DNA of 64,000 nt from an uncultured Alphaproteobacteria bacterium. Its GTDB lineage: Bacteria > Pseudomonadota > Alphaproteobacteria > Caulobacterales > Hyphomonadaceae. The notes below the pieces were generated by a model. That model was not told the DNA's origin and did not search any database. It saw only the letters and a program-made list of their open reading frames with translations. Positions 19,843 through 30,898 of the stretch are shown in pieces (the first letter of the stretch is position 1; each line of letters begins with the position of its first letter). A program made the position numbers and the translations under genes. The stretch spans positions 1 through 64,000 of the forward strand of contig CAIKWZ010000045.1 in NCBI GenBank assembly GCA_903831255.1, read 5' to 3'.

Positions 19843-21306
19843 ATGCTGGCGTATGGGCTCAGGGCGTGGCGCACTTTCGGGTGTGCGCTTGCAGTGTTTG
19901 CGGGCGCCGCCTCGCTTACGCCTCTCGCGTCTGCTCAGTCCGCTCCGCGTGCGATTGATCGACCTGGCTTCAGCGGTGAGGATTTTTCGGCCCTCGCGAA
20001 GCGTTTGATGCCGTCAGTCGTCAATATCTCCACCCGGCAGACTGTTGCGCGGGGCGATGGTCTGCCGAGTTTTCCTCCCGGCTCTCCGCTGAACGAGTTC
20101 AACGATTTTTTTGGCCGCGGCGACCAGGGCGGGATGCGACGCCAATCTGCTCTCGGATCGGGGTTTATCATCGATTCGCAGGGACACGTGGTCACCAATA
20201 ATCATGTGATCGAAGAGGCGGACGAGATTGATGTCGTTCTCTCGGATGGGACGGTGCTGAGCGCTAAACTTGTCGGTCGGGATGAAGAGACAGATCTGGC
20301 GTTGCTCAAGGTGGATAATAAGGTTGTTCTTGTCCCTGCCGTGTTCGGCAATTCGGATACGGCGCAGGTCGGCGAGTGGGTCGTGGCGATCGGCAATCCA
20401 TTCGGTCTTGGAGGAACAGTGACGGCGGGCATCATTTCGGCCCGTAACCGAGACATCAGCGCGGGGTCGTTTGACGATTTCATCCAGACGGACGCCGCCA
20501 TCAACCGTGGGAATTCCGGTGGTCCGCTCTTCAACCTGAAGGGCGAGGTGATCGGCATCAATACGGCGATATTCTCCCCGGGCGACAGCGGTGGATCGGT
20601 CGGCGTGGGCTTCTCCGTGCCTTCAAATCTGACGAAGTCGGTTGTCGCTCAGCTTAAACGGTATGGGTCCACCCGCCGCGGTTCGCTGGGTGTTATGGTT
20701 CGTGCGGTCGATCAGCAGATCGCGGAGGCTTACGGTCTCAAGCGCCCGGAGGGCGCAATCATAACCGGGTTGACCAAGGGCGGGCCTGCTGAAGGCGCGG
20801 GGCTGAAGGTTGGAGATCTCATCACCGCTTTCAACAATCAGCCGATCCGCGAGAGTCGTGACCTCTCACGGATCATTGGTGTCGCTCAGGTTGGCGCTCA
20901 GATCAGCGTACGGTACATTCGGGGTGGGAAACCAGCTGCAACCACCGTACGACTCGCGGCTCAGCCGTCGCTTGCGGCGCCTGAGGAGACGGCGGAGCGG
21001 GAGGCTGCCCGGGAGCTGTCCAATATTCTTGGAGTGACGTTCGGGGTCATTGAAGACGCTGACCGGCGCAGGAACGGGATCCCAGCGTCGGTTCGCGGAG
21101 TGATTGTCCGTCAGATAGAGACCGGGTCTGACGCGCTGGGAAAACTGAGGCTGGGATCTGTTGTGACAGAGGTGAATTTCCAACCTGTCTCCAACCCTGA
21201 GCAGGCGATCGCCGCCGCAGAAAATGCGGATCAGGCCGGCAAACCTGTCCTGCTGCAGGTTTGGGGCGTCAATGAAGCGTCCTTCGTGTCCGTCAAGACG
21301 AGATAG
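19843..21306 (+). CDS. degP: DegP/HtrA-type periplasmic serine protease
   Basis: 487 residues. Signal peptide to about residue 32 ('LTPLASAQS'). Trypsin-like domain with catalytic triad His121 ('VTNNHVI'), Asp151 ('ETDLALLKVD') and Ser225 ('NRGNSGGPLF'). Two PDZ domains follow: 'GSLGVMVRAVDQQIAEAYGL...GGPAEGAGLKVGD' and the C-terminal 'GVTFGVIEDADRRRNGIP...GSVVTEVNFQPV'. Role: degradation or chaperoning of damaged envelope proteins. It follows hflC by 101 bp in the same direction, a grouping common in alphaproteobacteria. The last 14 bases overlap the convergent serB. Confidence 0.94.
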   Translation: MLAYGLRAWRTFGCALAVFAGAASLTPLASAQSAPRAIDRPGFSGEDFSALAKRLMPSVVNISTRQTVARGDGLPSFPPGSPLNEFNDFFGRGDQGGMRRQSALGSGFIIDSQGHVVTNNHVIEEADEIDVVLSDGTVLSAKLVGRDEETDLALLKVDNKVVLVPAVFGNSDTAQVGEWVVAIGNPFGLGGTVTAGIISARNRDISAGSFDDFIQTDAAINRGNSGGPLFNLKGEVIGINTAIFSPGDSGGSVGVGFSVPSNLTKSVVAQLKRYGSTRRGSLGVMVRAVDQQIAEAYGLKRPEGAIITGLTKGGPAEGAGLKVGDLITAFNNQPIRESRDLSRIIGVAQVGAQISVRYIRGGKPAATTVRLAAQPSLAAPEETAEREAARELSNILGVTFGVIEDADRRRNGIPASVRGVIVRQIETGSDALGKLRLGSVVTEVNFQPVSNPEQAIAAAENADQAGKPVLLQVWGVNEASFVSVKTR

Positions 21307-22201
21307 GCGGGCTGATATCGGGGTCGACGAATTCGTCTTCGGCGTACCCCTGAAAAAACAGCGCTGCTGAGAGGTCGGTGAATGCGATCCTCGCCCGGGT
21401 TTCTGCCGCGACTACGGGTTTGGCCTTGAAAGCGACTCCGAGGCCGGCGGCTCTGATCATGGCGAGGTCGTTTGCTCCATCCCCGATGGCGATCGCATCC
21501 GAGGCGGACAGGCCGCGTGCGGCGGTCTCTTCCAGCAATGCTGTCAGTTTGGCCTCTCTGCCCAGGATCGGACGGGCCACCTCACCCGTCAGCGAGGCGC
21601 CGTCATGAATGAGAGTGTTGGCCCGGTCTGCGTCAAAACCGGCGGAGGCGCTGACTTTCGAGGTGAAGAACCCGAATCCGCCCGACACCAGAACGCACCG
21701 GGCTCCGTTCGCACGCATTGTTGCCACGAGCGTCCTGGCTCCCGGGTTGAGCGTGATCCGCGATGCGTGACAGGCTTCAAGAGCGGCTAAGGGTAGCCCA
21801 CGAAGCATGGCGACACGGGTTGTCAGGGCTGCTTCGAAATCCAGTTCGCCTCGCATTGCCTTTTCTGTGATCGCGGACACTTCCGCCTTGAGCCCGGCGA
21901 AATCGGCCAGTTCGTCAAGGCACTCCTGACCGATGATCGTGGAGTCCATATCGGAGATCAGGAGGCCCTTGCGTCGGTGGGGCGTAGAGGTCAGCGCCCA
22001 GTCCGTCTCCCCCGCCGCAGCCTCGACGTCCAGAAATTCCTCTAGCTCGCTCAGAGCAGTCCGGTCTATGATCACCTCGGTCGCCGACCACCGTCTCCCG
22101 CCAAGTTGCTTCATCGGACCGATCGCTCCGGGGGAGCGTCGTGCGATATCTCGCGCGGCGTCAGTTTTCAGGGAGGAGACGGTTGTGAGGCACAGGGTCA
22201 T
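21293..22201 (-). CDS. serB: Phosphoserine phosphatase
   Basis: 302 residues. Last step of serine synthesis: dephosphorylation of phosphoserine. HAD motif I 'LLISDMDSTII' with nucleophile and acid in DMDST (84-88), 'GQECLDELADFAG' and 'ITEKAMRGELDFEAAL' of the cap, motif II 'CVLVSGGFGFFT' and motif IV 'DAIAIGDGANDLAMIRAAGLGVAFKAKP'. The first ~75 residues form the short regulatory-like domain of the SerB type. ATG 22201 is preferred; a TTG at 22219 would overlap the miaA start. Divergent from miaA with 17 bp between, so the promoters must overlap the neighbouring coding ends. Confidence 0.94.
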   Translation of the reverse strand: MTLCLTTVSSLKTDAARDIARRSPGAIGPMKQLGGRRWSATEVIIDRTALSELEEFLDVEAAAGETDWALTSTPHRRKGLLISDMDSTIIGQECLDELADFAGLKAEVSAITEKAMRGELDFEAALTTRVAMLRGLPLAALEACHASRITLNPGARTLVATMRANGARCVLVSGGFGFFTSKVSASAGFDADRANTLIHDGASLTGEVARPILGREAKLTALLEETAARGLSASDAIAIGDGANDLAMIRAAGLGVAFKAKPVVAAETRARIAFTDLSAALFFQGYAEDEFVDPDISPPISS

Positions 22202-22218
22202 GAAACGGGAAGTCGGCA

Positions 22219-23223
22219 ATGGAGCAGGCTGCAGCGTCGAGACCGATCCGCGCCGCCGCGCCGGAGGAAAGCCCAGAGGACCGATCAGCGGCAGCTATCC
22301 TCATTCATGGGCCGACTGCAAGCGGCAAGACCCGACTGGCCATTGAGCTCGCTTGTCGTTTCGACGGAGAGATCGTCAACGCCGACGCGATGCAGGTTTA
22401 TGCCGATCTTCGGATCCTGACGGCGCGTCCCGACGAGCGAGAGGCCTCTGAGGCTCAGCATCATTTGTTCGGGCATGTCGATGCGGCCGAGCGCTATTCG
22501 GTCGGCCGATGGATGAAGGAAGCGGCTGAGCGGATCGAAGGCATTCGCGCTGCGGGGCGCATCCCGGTCGTCGTCGGAGGCACCGGCCTTTACCTTCAGG
22601 CTCTTGTCGAAGGTCTGTCGGATGTTCCTCCTGTTCCGGACGTCGCACGGCGGGAGGCGAGGCGTCTTGTGGCAGAGGACAGAGAGGCGGCCTGGGCGAT
22701 GCTGGTTGAACGCGACCCTCTCGCCGTTGAGCGGATGGATGAGAGGGACAGACAACGGATCGCCCGGGCGCTCGAGGTCCTGCTGTCCACAGGCCGGCCG
22801 ATTTCGGATTATCATGGGGCGGCGGCGCCTGTGTTGAAAAGTGGGAAGTGGATAGGCGTCGCGCTGACCCCGCCACGGGAAGACACGTACCGTACCATCG
22901 ATCAGCGTGTCTCCCGGATGATCGGGCAGGGCGCTTTGGACGAAGCAAGAAGCCTCTGGACACGAAGGCTCGATCGGGAGCTTCCCGTCATGCGGGCGCA
23001 TGGAATGCCCGGCTTTTGCGCCTTTTTCGAGGGAGAGGCGTCTCTCGAAGAAGCCATTGACCGGTGTCGACGCGACACGAGGCGGTATGCGAAGAGGCAA
23101 ATGACCTGGATCACTCATCAGTTCACGCGCTGGCCGCGAATTCCCTCTCAATCGACGGATACGCGTGTTAAGGTCATTTCTGCCCTTGTTGCGGAGATTG
23201 ACGCGGTCAGTTTGAAACGCTAA
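22219..23223 (+). CDS. miaA: tRNA dimethylallyltransferase MiaA
   Basis: 334 residues. Adds the isopentenyl group to A37 of tRNAs reading UNN codons. P-loop GPTASGKT at 31-38, 'GEIVNADAMQVYADLRILTARP', 'HHLFGHVDAAERYSVGRW', 'IPVVVGGTGLYLQALVEGLSDVP', 'DRQRIARALEVLLSTGRPIS' and the C-terminal 'DTRRYAKRQMTWITHQF' are all canonical. About 25 extra N-terminal residues precede the P-loop. It leads toward the ilv leader; because MiaA modification affects translation of leader peptides in other bacteria, the proximity to an attenuator may matter (inference). Confidence 0.95.
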   Translation: MEQAAASRPIRAAAPEESPEDRSAAAILIHGPTASGKTRLAIELACRFDGEIVNADAMQVYADLRILTARPDEREASEAQHHLFGHVDAAERYSVGRWMKEAAERIEGIRAAGRIPVVVGGTGLYLQALVEGLSDVPPVPDVARREARRLVAEDREAAWAMLVERDPLAVERMDERDRQRIARALEVLLSTGRPISDYHGAAAPVLKSGKWIGVALTPPREDTYRTIDQRVSRMIGQGALDEARSLWTRRLDRELPVMRAHGMPGFCAFFEGEASLEEAIDRCRRDTRRYAKRQMTWITHQFTRWPRIPSQSTDTRVKVISALVAEIDAVSLKR

Positions 23224-23276
23224 GGCAGGTTTTCGGGTTTCAAAGGGCGATTTAATCCTTACGGACGGCGAGACGT

Positions 23277-23330
23277 ATGTTTTTGACACCAAGCCTTGTA
23301 CTCGTAAGCGGCTCGCCGCGGGTTCCCTGA
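23277..23330 (+). CDS. ilvB leader peptide (attenuator)
   Basis: 17-codon ORF: MFLTPSLVLVSGSPRVP, stop TGA 23328-23330. It carries Leu-Val-Leu-Val in a row (codons CTT GTA CTC GTA) plus a further Leu and Val, the end products of the downstream pathway. It ends 30 bases before an intrinsic terminator that precedes ilvB. A stem GGTTCC/GGAACC starts at the end of the ORF, the expected pause hairpin. Ribosome stalling at the Leu/Val codons would control read-through. Attenuation of ilvBN is known in Caulobacter. Confidence 0.82.
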   Translation: MFLTPSLVLVSGSPRVP

Positions 23331-23360
23331 GAGAGGAACCTGCAGGCGAGGTTGTAGGAC

Positions 23361-23388
23361 AAGGGCCCGATGTGGCCCTTTTTCTTTT
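23361..23388 (+). terminator. Attenuator terminator before ilvB
   Basis: Perfect 7-bp stem AAGGGCC / GGCCCTT, loop CGATGT, followed by TTTCTTTT. It lies between the leader peptide and the ilvB start, where a terminator would stop transcription of the operon, so it only makes sense as a conditional one. The alternative antiterminator pairing is not resolved by eye; an AACCT/AGGTT stem at about 23336-23353 is a candidate. Confidence 0.85.
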
Positions 23389-23412
23389 CCCGGAGAGCGT
23401 TGAGGCGTCAGG

Positions 23413-25200
23413 ATGAGCCAGATGGACGGACACACAGGACGAGACGGGACCCAGGCGGAAATGCTCACCGGCGCCGAGATCGTGCTCCGCGCCCTGACGG
23501 ATCAGGGCGTCGATACGATTTTCGGCTATCCGGGCGGAGCTGTTCTTCCCATTTATGACGCCATTCATGCTCAGGACCGTGTCCGTCACATTCTTGTCCG
23601 CCATGAGCAGGGCGCCGGCCATATGGCGGAGGGGTACGCCCGTTCTACGGGGAAGTGCGGGGTTGCTCTCGCCACATCCGGCCCCGGGGCGACGAACATG
23701 GTCACCCCAATCGCCGACGCCCTCATGGATTCGATTCCGATGGTCGTGATTACGGGGCAGGTCCCGACACATCTGATCGGTTCAGATGCTTTCCAGGAGG
23801 CCGATACCGTCGGGATCACCCGCGCATGCACAAAGCATAATTATCTGGTGCGGGATGTGAATGATCTGGCCCGCATCATTCATGAAGCTTTTTATATTGC
23901 TACGTCCGGGCGTCCTGGTCCGGTCGTCATCGACATACCAAAAAACGTTCAGTTTGCGCGAGGTCCTTATGTTGGTCCGGGCGCCATCGAGCATCGGACC
24001 TACAGGCCGAGAACCGTTCCGGTCGATCACAGGATTGAGGAAGCTGTCGCACTGATGGCGAAGGCGGAGCGGCCGATCATCTATTCGGGCGGCGGGGTCA
24101 TCAATTCCGGTCCGAAGGCTTCTGAAGCCCTTCGCGAACTGGCTCGCGTCACCGGATTTCCCGTGACATCGACCCTCATGGGCCTTGGCGCTTTTCCCGC
24201 GTCCTCGCCGCAATGGCTCGGCATGCTAGGCATGCACGGGAGTTTTGAGGCGAATAACGCCATGCACGACTGCGACGTCATGATCTGCGTGGGCGCGCGG
24301 TTTGACGATCGGGTCACCGGGCGGCTGGACGCCTTTTCCCCGGGGTCCAAGAAGATTCATATCGATATCGATCCGTCATCGATCAATAAGAATGTGCGGG
24401 CGGATGTCCCTATCGTCGCAGATTGCGGGGAGGCGCTTTCCGCGCTGGTGGCGGCCTGGGGCGCGCGCGGCCGTCAGAAGGGGCCGGATTTATCCGCCTG
24501 GCGTGAACAGATCGAACAATGGCGGGCTCGCAAGTGCTTCGCCTATCCCGGCTCGGAAGCTATCATCAAGCCTCAGTACGCGATCGAACGCCTCTATGCC
24601 CTGACACGAGATCGCGATGTTTACATCACGACTGAAGTTGGTCAGCACCAGATGTGGGCCGCCCAGTTCTTTCATTTTGATCAACCCAATCGCTGGATGA
24701 CTTCAGGCGGCCTCGGCACAATGGGATATGGGCTGCCCGCGGCAGTCGGCGTCCAGGCCGCTCATCCCTCAGCCCTGGTCATCGACATCGCCGGAGACGC
24801 CTCGGTTCAGATGACGATGCAGGAGATCTCCACAGCCATACAGCATGACCTTCCTATCAAGATCTTCATCCTCAACAATGAGTGGATGGGTATGGTCCGT
24901 CAGTGGCAGCAGCTTCTTCATGGTGAGAGATATTCACATTCCTACTCCGACAGTCTTCCTGACTTCGTGAAGCTGGCTGAGGCCTATGGCGCTCACGGGA
25001 TCCGTTGCGATTCTCCGGCGGGCCTCGACGACGCCATCCTTGAAATGATCAATACGCCTCGTCCGGTGATCTTCGACTGTCGGGTCGAGAAAGCTGAAAA
25101 CTGTTTTCCGATGATCCCCTCCGGGGCGGCGCATAACGAGATGATTCTCGGCGCCATTACCGGCAACGAGATCGGCGAGGCGGGGAAGGTGCTTGTTTGA
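23413..25200 (+). CDS. ilvB: Acetolactate synthase large subunit
   Basis: 595 residues. Thiamine-diphosphate enzyme that makes acetolactate and acetohydroxybutyrate, first common step of Val/Leu/Ile synthesis. Visible: 'GVDTIFGYPGGAVLPIYDAI', 'ILVRHEQGAGHMAEGYARSTGKCGVALATSGPGATN' (catalytic Glu of RHEQ), 'TGQVPTHLIGSDAFQEAD', 'LGMLGMHG', and the ThDP motif 'VIDIAGDASVQMTMQEISTAIQHDLPIKIFILNN' (GDA...NN). ATG 23413 lies 25 bp after the attenuator terminator. ilvN follows after 97 bp and ilvC after that, forming one biosynthetic block. Confidence 0.97.
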   Translation: MSQMDGHTGRDGTQAEMLTGAEIVLRALTDQGVDTIFGYPGGAVLPIYDAIHAQDRVRHILVRHEQGAGHMAEGYARSTGKCGVALATSGPGATNMVTPIADALMDSIPMVVITGQVPTHLIGSDAFQEADTVGITRACTKHNYLVRDVNDLARIIHEAFYIATSGRPGPVVIDIPKNVQFARGPYVGPGAIEHRTYRPRTVPVDHRIEEAVALMAKAERPIIYSGGGVINSGPKASEALRELARVTGFPVTSTLMGLGAFPASSPQWLGMLGMHGSFEANNAMHDCDVMICVGARFDDRVTGRLDAFSPGSKKIHIDIDPSSINKNVRADVPIVADCGEALSALVAAWGARGRQKGPDLSAWREQIEQWRARKCFAYPGSEAIIKPQYAIERLYALTRDRDVYITTEVGQHQMWAAQFFHFDQPNRWMTSGGLGTMGYGLPAAVGVQAAHPSALVIDIAGDASVQMTMQEISTAIQHDLPIKIFILNNEWMGMVRQWQQLLHGERYSHSYSDSLPDFVKLAEAYGAHGIRCDSPAGLDDAILEMINTPRPVIFDCRVEKAENCFPMIPSGAAHNEMILGAITGNEIGEAGKVLV

Positions 25201-25297
25201 TGGTCAGCCTAATGCGCACGATTTTCACAACTGATCATGGCGGTTCGTTTTCCGCATTGCCGCCTCATGACAGGCATTTTGCTTACGGGGGGCTGGT

Positions 25298-27011
<1,714 letters not shown>

Positions 27012-27024
27012 CCTGGGTTTGGTC

Positions 27025-27118
27025 GGGACGCCCCGAATAGGCGTAACGCTATCGCCTCTGGTCCGGTCGTCCCGGATGGTCTTGCGACAGCTTAAGGGTA
27101 TCGCTTTTGCGACGCCCT
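27025..27118 (+). other. Structured 3' region of ilvC (two hairpins)
   Basis: Two dyads lie within 110 bases of the ilvC stop. The first is nested: outer GGGACG (27025-27030)/CGTCCC (27068-27073) around AGGCG/CGCCT (27039-27057). The second is AGGG-TA-TCGC-TTTT-GCGA-CG-CCCT at 27095-27118. Neither is followed by a T-run, so they may protect the 3' end or act with Rho. Confidence 0.45.
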
Positions 27119-27200
27119 GAGGCTTCGCCTGACCCGTGGTAGGTCGATGCGCTCTCACGGACGGTTGATGGCTGGGCGGTGAGGCGCCATTTAGTCGAAG

Positions 27201-27887
27201 ATGGACATTCAAGAGCCCGCTTCGCCCAGAGAACCTCTCATCAACGCCCCTGGCGTCGTTGTCGTCGTCAGTCTGCTTCTTCTTCTGGCGCATCTTGCTT
27301 TCACGATCTCGCCAGCTGCGATGCAGGCGATCATTATCGAGCGCTTCGCGCTGATACCGGAAAAACTCAGGAGCACAGATCTCTGGGGGGGCGGGTATGA
27401 GGGGCCTTTGGCCTCAGCTACGCCCTTTCTGTCATCTGCGCTCCTGCATGCCGACTGGCTGCATGTGAGTGTAAACGCCGGCTTCCTCCTTGCGTTCGGA
27501 TCTCCAGTCGCCCGCAAGTTGGGTGACGATTTTCGCGGTGTCAGCCTCTGGTTGCTTCTTGTCGCCTTATCTGTCGTCGCGGGGTCTTTGGCCTTCGTCA
27601 TTCTAAATCCTGACTTCCCAGGCGTGGTGGTCGGAGCGTCAGGCGGCACATCGGGTCTTATGGCGGCTGCGCTGCTCGCTGGTCGCAATTCGTCCGACGG
27701 GTTGAAGCTCCCGCCAGAGTTCTGGGGGTTCACACTGTTGTTCGCTGTCTCAAATCTTGTCCTCACTCTCATTGGCCCCGCCCTTCTTGGGGGCGGCCTG
27801 GCGTGGGAGGCCCACCTTGGCGGCTACGTCGCCGGCGCCTGTCTGATGCTTGGGCTTGACCGACGCCGCTCGTCTGGGGTCTCGTGA
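27201..27887 (+). CDS. Rhomboid-family intramembrane serine protease
   Basis: 228 residues, about six membrane helices. Active-site pattern is present: 'LLHADWLHVSVNAGFLLAFG' (His88, Asn92), 'VVGASGGTSGLM' with the GxSG nucleophile Ser147, and 'AWEAHLGGYVAG' with His205, giving the Ser-His dyad in the membrane. Cleaves single-pass membrane proteins; substrate unknown. ATG 27201; the stop is followed by a long inverted repeat at 27921-27951. It stands between ilvC and a DUF3617 gene, all co-directional but well spaced. Confidence 0.88.
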   Translation: MDIQEPASPREPLINAPGVVVVVSLLLLLAHLAFTISPAAMQAIIIERFALIPEKLRSTDLWGGGYEGPLASATPFLSSALLHADWLHVSVNAGFLLAFGSPVARKLGDDFRGVSLWLLLVALSVVAGSLAFVILNPDFPGVVVGASGGTSGLMAAALLAGRNSSDGLKLPPEFWGFTLLFAVSNLVLTLIGPALLGGGLAWEAHLGGYVAGACLMLGLDRRRSSGVS

Positions 27888-27920
27888 CGGGGATGATCGG
27901 CTTTCGTCGTCGTTCGGGTC

Positions 27921-27951
27921 ACGTTCATGAAGGCTGTGGCCTCATGAACGT
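27921..27951 (+). repeat. Inverted repeat after the rhomboid gene
   Basis: ACGTTCATGA (27921-27930), bulged A, GGC, loop TGTG, GCC, TCATGAACGT (27942-27951): a 13-bp stem with one bulge. No T-run follows on either strand. It is likely a transcript end or a protein site in front of the next gene, whose start is 40 bases on. Confidence 0.6.
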
Positions 27952-27990
27952 CACGGGGTGATCCGTGCGGCGGACACGCAGGAGGATGAC

Positions 27991-28431
27991 ATGAGACGTT
28001 TATGGCCTGCAGCCTTGGCGGCGTTTGTGGTTTCGGCCGCCGTGGCCGACACGCAGAAGGACGCCAATTTCAATGTCAATGCCGGCCTATGGTCATGGAA
28101 GCAGGAAACCAGCGTCGCGGGCATCCCTATCCGAGAGACCAACACCGAGTGTCTTGATGCGGAAAAGGCGCGAATGACGCTGAGGGCATTGGCCTACGAC
28201 CTCGATGAGTCCTGTACTGTCGATAATGTCTCACCGGCTCCGGGGGGATACAATTTCAAGCTGATCTGTAGTGGAGACATTCCCGGCACCGCCCAGGCTG
28301 TTCTGACCTACACGGCCCGAACGATGTCCATTACCGCTCGTGGGAAAGCTCGGGTCATCGGCATCCCGACGGGGTTCTCCATGAGAGCGGATGCGACCTA
28401 TCTCGGCGCCTGTCCTCCATCCAGTCCCTGA
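27991..28431 (+). CDS. Secreted DUF3617 protein
   Basis: 146 residues. Short Sec signal ('LWPAALAAFVVSAAVA'), then 'VNAGLWSWKQETSVAGIPIRETNTECLDAEKARMTLRAL', 'CTVDNVSPAPGGYNFKLICSGD' and 'ARTMSITARGKARVIGIPTGFSMRADATYLGAC', the pattern of DUF3617 (a small periplasmic beta-rich domain with conserved 'G.W' and paired cysteines). No function is established. ATG 27991 is preceded by GGAGG at 27981-27985; an upstream in-frame start at 27958 overlaps the inverted repeat. Confidence 0.8.
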   Translation: MRRLWPAALAAFVVSAAVADTQKDANFNVNAGLWSWKQETSVAGIPIRETNTECLDAEKARMTLRALAYDLDESCTVDNVSPAPGGYNFKLICSGDIPGTAQAVLTYTARTMSITARGKARVIGIPTGFSMRADATYLGACPPSSP

Positions 28432-28650
28432 CAGGGGATAGGCCCTTGCCGGGGCTGTTTATCCTGATCGTTAACCCTGTTTCAGTGCGGTTTTCCTAGC
28501 CCGGGGACCGCCTCGTCTCTTCCTTCATCAAGGATGTTGCGCCGGGCGGCCAATATTGGCATGGTCCGGCCAACCGTCGGCCGGGGGGCTGGGCGTTCGC
28601 GTGCGCGCAGTGTCCGGTCTGTTAACTAATCTCGATTGAGAGGATCGTTC

Positions 28651-30840
28651 ATGAGTTTGTCGCTGTGGCTGCCCATCGTGGCGGGCGCTATCGCCGTTTT
28701 CTACGGCGTCTTCACGACCCAGCGGTTGATGAAGATGCCGTCCGGCAACGCCAAAATGCAGGAAATCGCCGCCGCCATTCAGGAGGGGGCGAACGCCTAC
28801 CTGAAGCGTCAGTATCAGACAATCGCCATCGTGGGCGTGCTCGTGACGGTGGTTATCGCCTTCTTCTTTAAAAACTGGCAGGCGCCGCTCGGGTTTGTCC
28901 TCGGCGCCGTTCTGTCTGGCGCTGCGGGCTTCATCGGGATGAAGGTTTCCGTGCAGGCCAACGTTCGCACAACCGAGGCGTCTTCGAAGGGACTGGCTCA
29001 GGGGTTGAACGTGGCCTTTCTCTCGGGCGCGGTTACCGGCCTCTACGTGGTCGGTCTCGCGCTTCTGGGGCTTGCGGGATACTTCGCCTTCCTGACGACG
29101 GGCATGGGTCTGGAGCCCAGCGACCGGACCGTAGTCGACGCGCTCGTCGCGCTGGGTCTTGGCGCATCGCTCATCTCAATTTTTGCTCGTCTGGGCGGCG
29201 GCATCTTCACCAAAGGTGCGGACGTCGGGGGCGACATGGTGGGCAAGGTCGAGGCCGGCATCCCGGAGGATGATCCGCGGAATCCTGCGACGATTGCTGA
29301 CAATGTGGGCGACAATGTCGGCGATTGCGCCGGGATGGCCGCCGACCTTTTCGAAACCTATGCTGTGACCATCGTGGCCACGATGGTGCTTGCCTCCATC
29401 TATTTCGCGGGAACCAACGCAGTTACGCCGATGATGCTTCTGCCGCTGGTCATTGCGGGCGTCTGCATCGTCACATCGATTATCGGAACCTTCTTTGTGC
29501 GACTGAGCAAGGGGTCGAGAAATGTCATGGGCGCCCTCTATAAGGGGTTCATTGCATCGGCCGTTCTCTCTATTCCTGCACTCGCTGCGGCGATCGAGAT
29601 CGTCCTCGGAGACAGTGGGGCTCAGCTTGGGGGCTTAGGGGCGACGCTTCAGACCTTCGATGGGACCGTGATCACGGGGCAGAATCTCTTCCTCTGCGGA
29701 ATCGCCGGTCTGGTGGTTACGGGTCTCATTGTCTGGATTACCGAGTACTATACGGGCGTCGGCTACCGCCCGGTCCGGTCGATTGCTCAGGCGTCCGTTT
29801 CCGGTCACGGGACCAACGTCATTCAGGGTCTGGCTGTTTCGCTCGAGGCGACGGCGATTCCCGCCCTGATCATCATCGGGGGCATCATCTTTACCCACAC
29901 GCTCGCAGGGCTCATCGGCGTCGCCATTGCGGTGACGACCATGCTGGCTCTCGCGGGGATGGTGGTGGCGCTCGACGCCTTCGGTCCGGTGACCGACAAT
30001 GCGGGCGGGATCGCCGAGATGTCGTCTCTTGACGACAGCGTTCGGGAGACGACGGATACGCTTGATGCGGTCGGAAACACCACCAAGGCGGTGACCAAGG
30101 GTTATGCGATCGGCTCGGCCGGTCTCGGAGCCCTGGTTCTTTTCGCAGCTTTCACAGCGGATCTTGACTACTTCTCGAGCCAGGCTGTGGAGGGATCCTT
30201 CCTCTATGGCGTCTCGGCTGATTTCTCGTTGTCGAACCCCTACGTCGTCGTCGGTCTTCTGTTCGGCGGTCTTCTGCCATTCCTCTTCGGGGGGATGTCA
30301 ATGATGGCGGTCGGACGGGCTGCTCAGGCTGTTGTCGAGGAAGTTCGTCGTCAGTTCCGGGAAATTCCCGGCATCATGACCTACGCCGCCAAGCCGGACT
30401 ATGGCCGCGCCGTGGACATGCTCACCAAGGCGGCTATCCGGGAAATGATCGTCCCGTCGCTGCTGCCGGTTCTCTCTCCGATCGTTCTGTTCTTCGCGAT
30501 CTGGGGCATTGGCGGTTTCGGGGATGAGGGTAAGAGCGCAGCTCTCTCCGCGGTCGGCGCCATGCTTCTCGGCGTTATCGTGACCGGGCTTTTCGTGGCG
30601 ATTTCGATGACCGCCGGCGGCGGCGCATGGGACAACGCCAAGAAGTCCTTTGAAGACGGCTTCCGTGACAAGGATGGCGTGGTGCACAAGAAGGGATCCG
30701 AGGCTCACAAGGCCGCCGTCACCGGCGACACAGTCGGCGATCCCTACAAGGACACGGCGGGTCCGGCCGTCAACCCGATGATCAAGATCACCAACATCGT
30801 CGCTCTGCTCATGCTGGCGGCAATGGCTGGCGCGCACTGA
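28651..30840 (+). CDS. hppA: Proton-pumping membrane pyrophosphatase
   Basis: 729 residues with about 16 membrane segments. Couples pyrophosphate hydrolysis to proton export from the cytoplasm. Catalytic loop '[56 protein letters not shown]' is intact, as are '[14 protein letters not shown]' and the C-terminal '[22 protein letters not shown]'. Position 479 in '[10 protein letters not shown]' is Lys, the residue that marks the potassium-independent, proton-pumping subfamily (potassium-dependent enzymes have Ala). ATG 28651 with AGAGGA upstream is preferred over the earlier in-frame codon at 28636. A strong terminator follows. Confidence 0.96.
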   Translation: MSLSLWLPIVAGAIAVFYGVFTTQRLMKMPSGNAKMQEIAAAIQEGANAYLKRQYQTIAIVGVLVTVVIAFFFKNWQAPLGFVLGAVLSGAAGFIGMKVSVQANVRTTEASSKGLAQGLNVAFLSGAVTGLYVVGLALLGLAGYFAFLTTGMGLEPSDRTVVDALVALGLGASLISIFARLGGGIFTKGADVGGDMVGKVEAGIPEDDPRNPATIADNVGDNVGDCAGMAADLFETYAVTIVATMVLASIYFAGTNAVTPMMLLPLVIAGVCIVTSIIGTFFVRLSKGSRNVMGALYKGFIASAVLSIPALAAAIEIVLGDSGAQLGGLGATLQTFDGTVITGQNLFLCGIAGLVVTGLIVWITEYYTGVGYRPVRSIAQASVSGHGTNVIQGLAVSLEATAIPALIIIGGIIFTHTLAGLIGVAIAVTTMLALAGMVVALDAFGPVTDNAGGIAEMSSLDDSVRETTDTLDAVGNTTKAVTKGYAIGSAGLGALVLFAAFTADLDYFSSQAVEGSFLYGVSADFSLSNPYVVVGLLFGGLLPFLFGGMSMMAVGRAAQAVVEEVRRQFREIPGIMTYAAKPDYGRAVDMLTKAAIREMIVPSLLPVLSPIVLFFAIWGIGGFGDEGKSAALSAVGAMLLGVIVTGLFVAISMTAGGGAWDNAKKSFEDGFRDKDGVVHKKGSEAHKAAVTGDTVGDPYKDTAGPAVNPMIKITNIVALLMLAAMAGAH

Positions 30841-30866
30841 TCGTTGTCAGTCTTCTTCTTCGCGAT

Positions 30867-30898
30867 AGGGCCCTGGCGGAGACGCCGGGGCCTTTTTC
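30867..30898 (+). terminator. Rho-independent terminator of hppA
   Basis: 12-bp stem AGGGCCCTGGCG / CGCCGGGGCCTT (two G-T wobbles), loop GAGA, followed by a T-run, starting 27 bases after the hppA stop. Confidence 0.9.

Noticed and set aside
22285-23772. 495-codon minus-strand ORF spanning miaA and the ilv leader
   Set aside because: Antisense to miaA and ilvB, with no protein-like motifs; miaA and ilvB are unmistakable.
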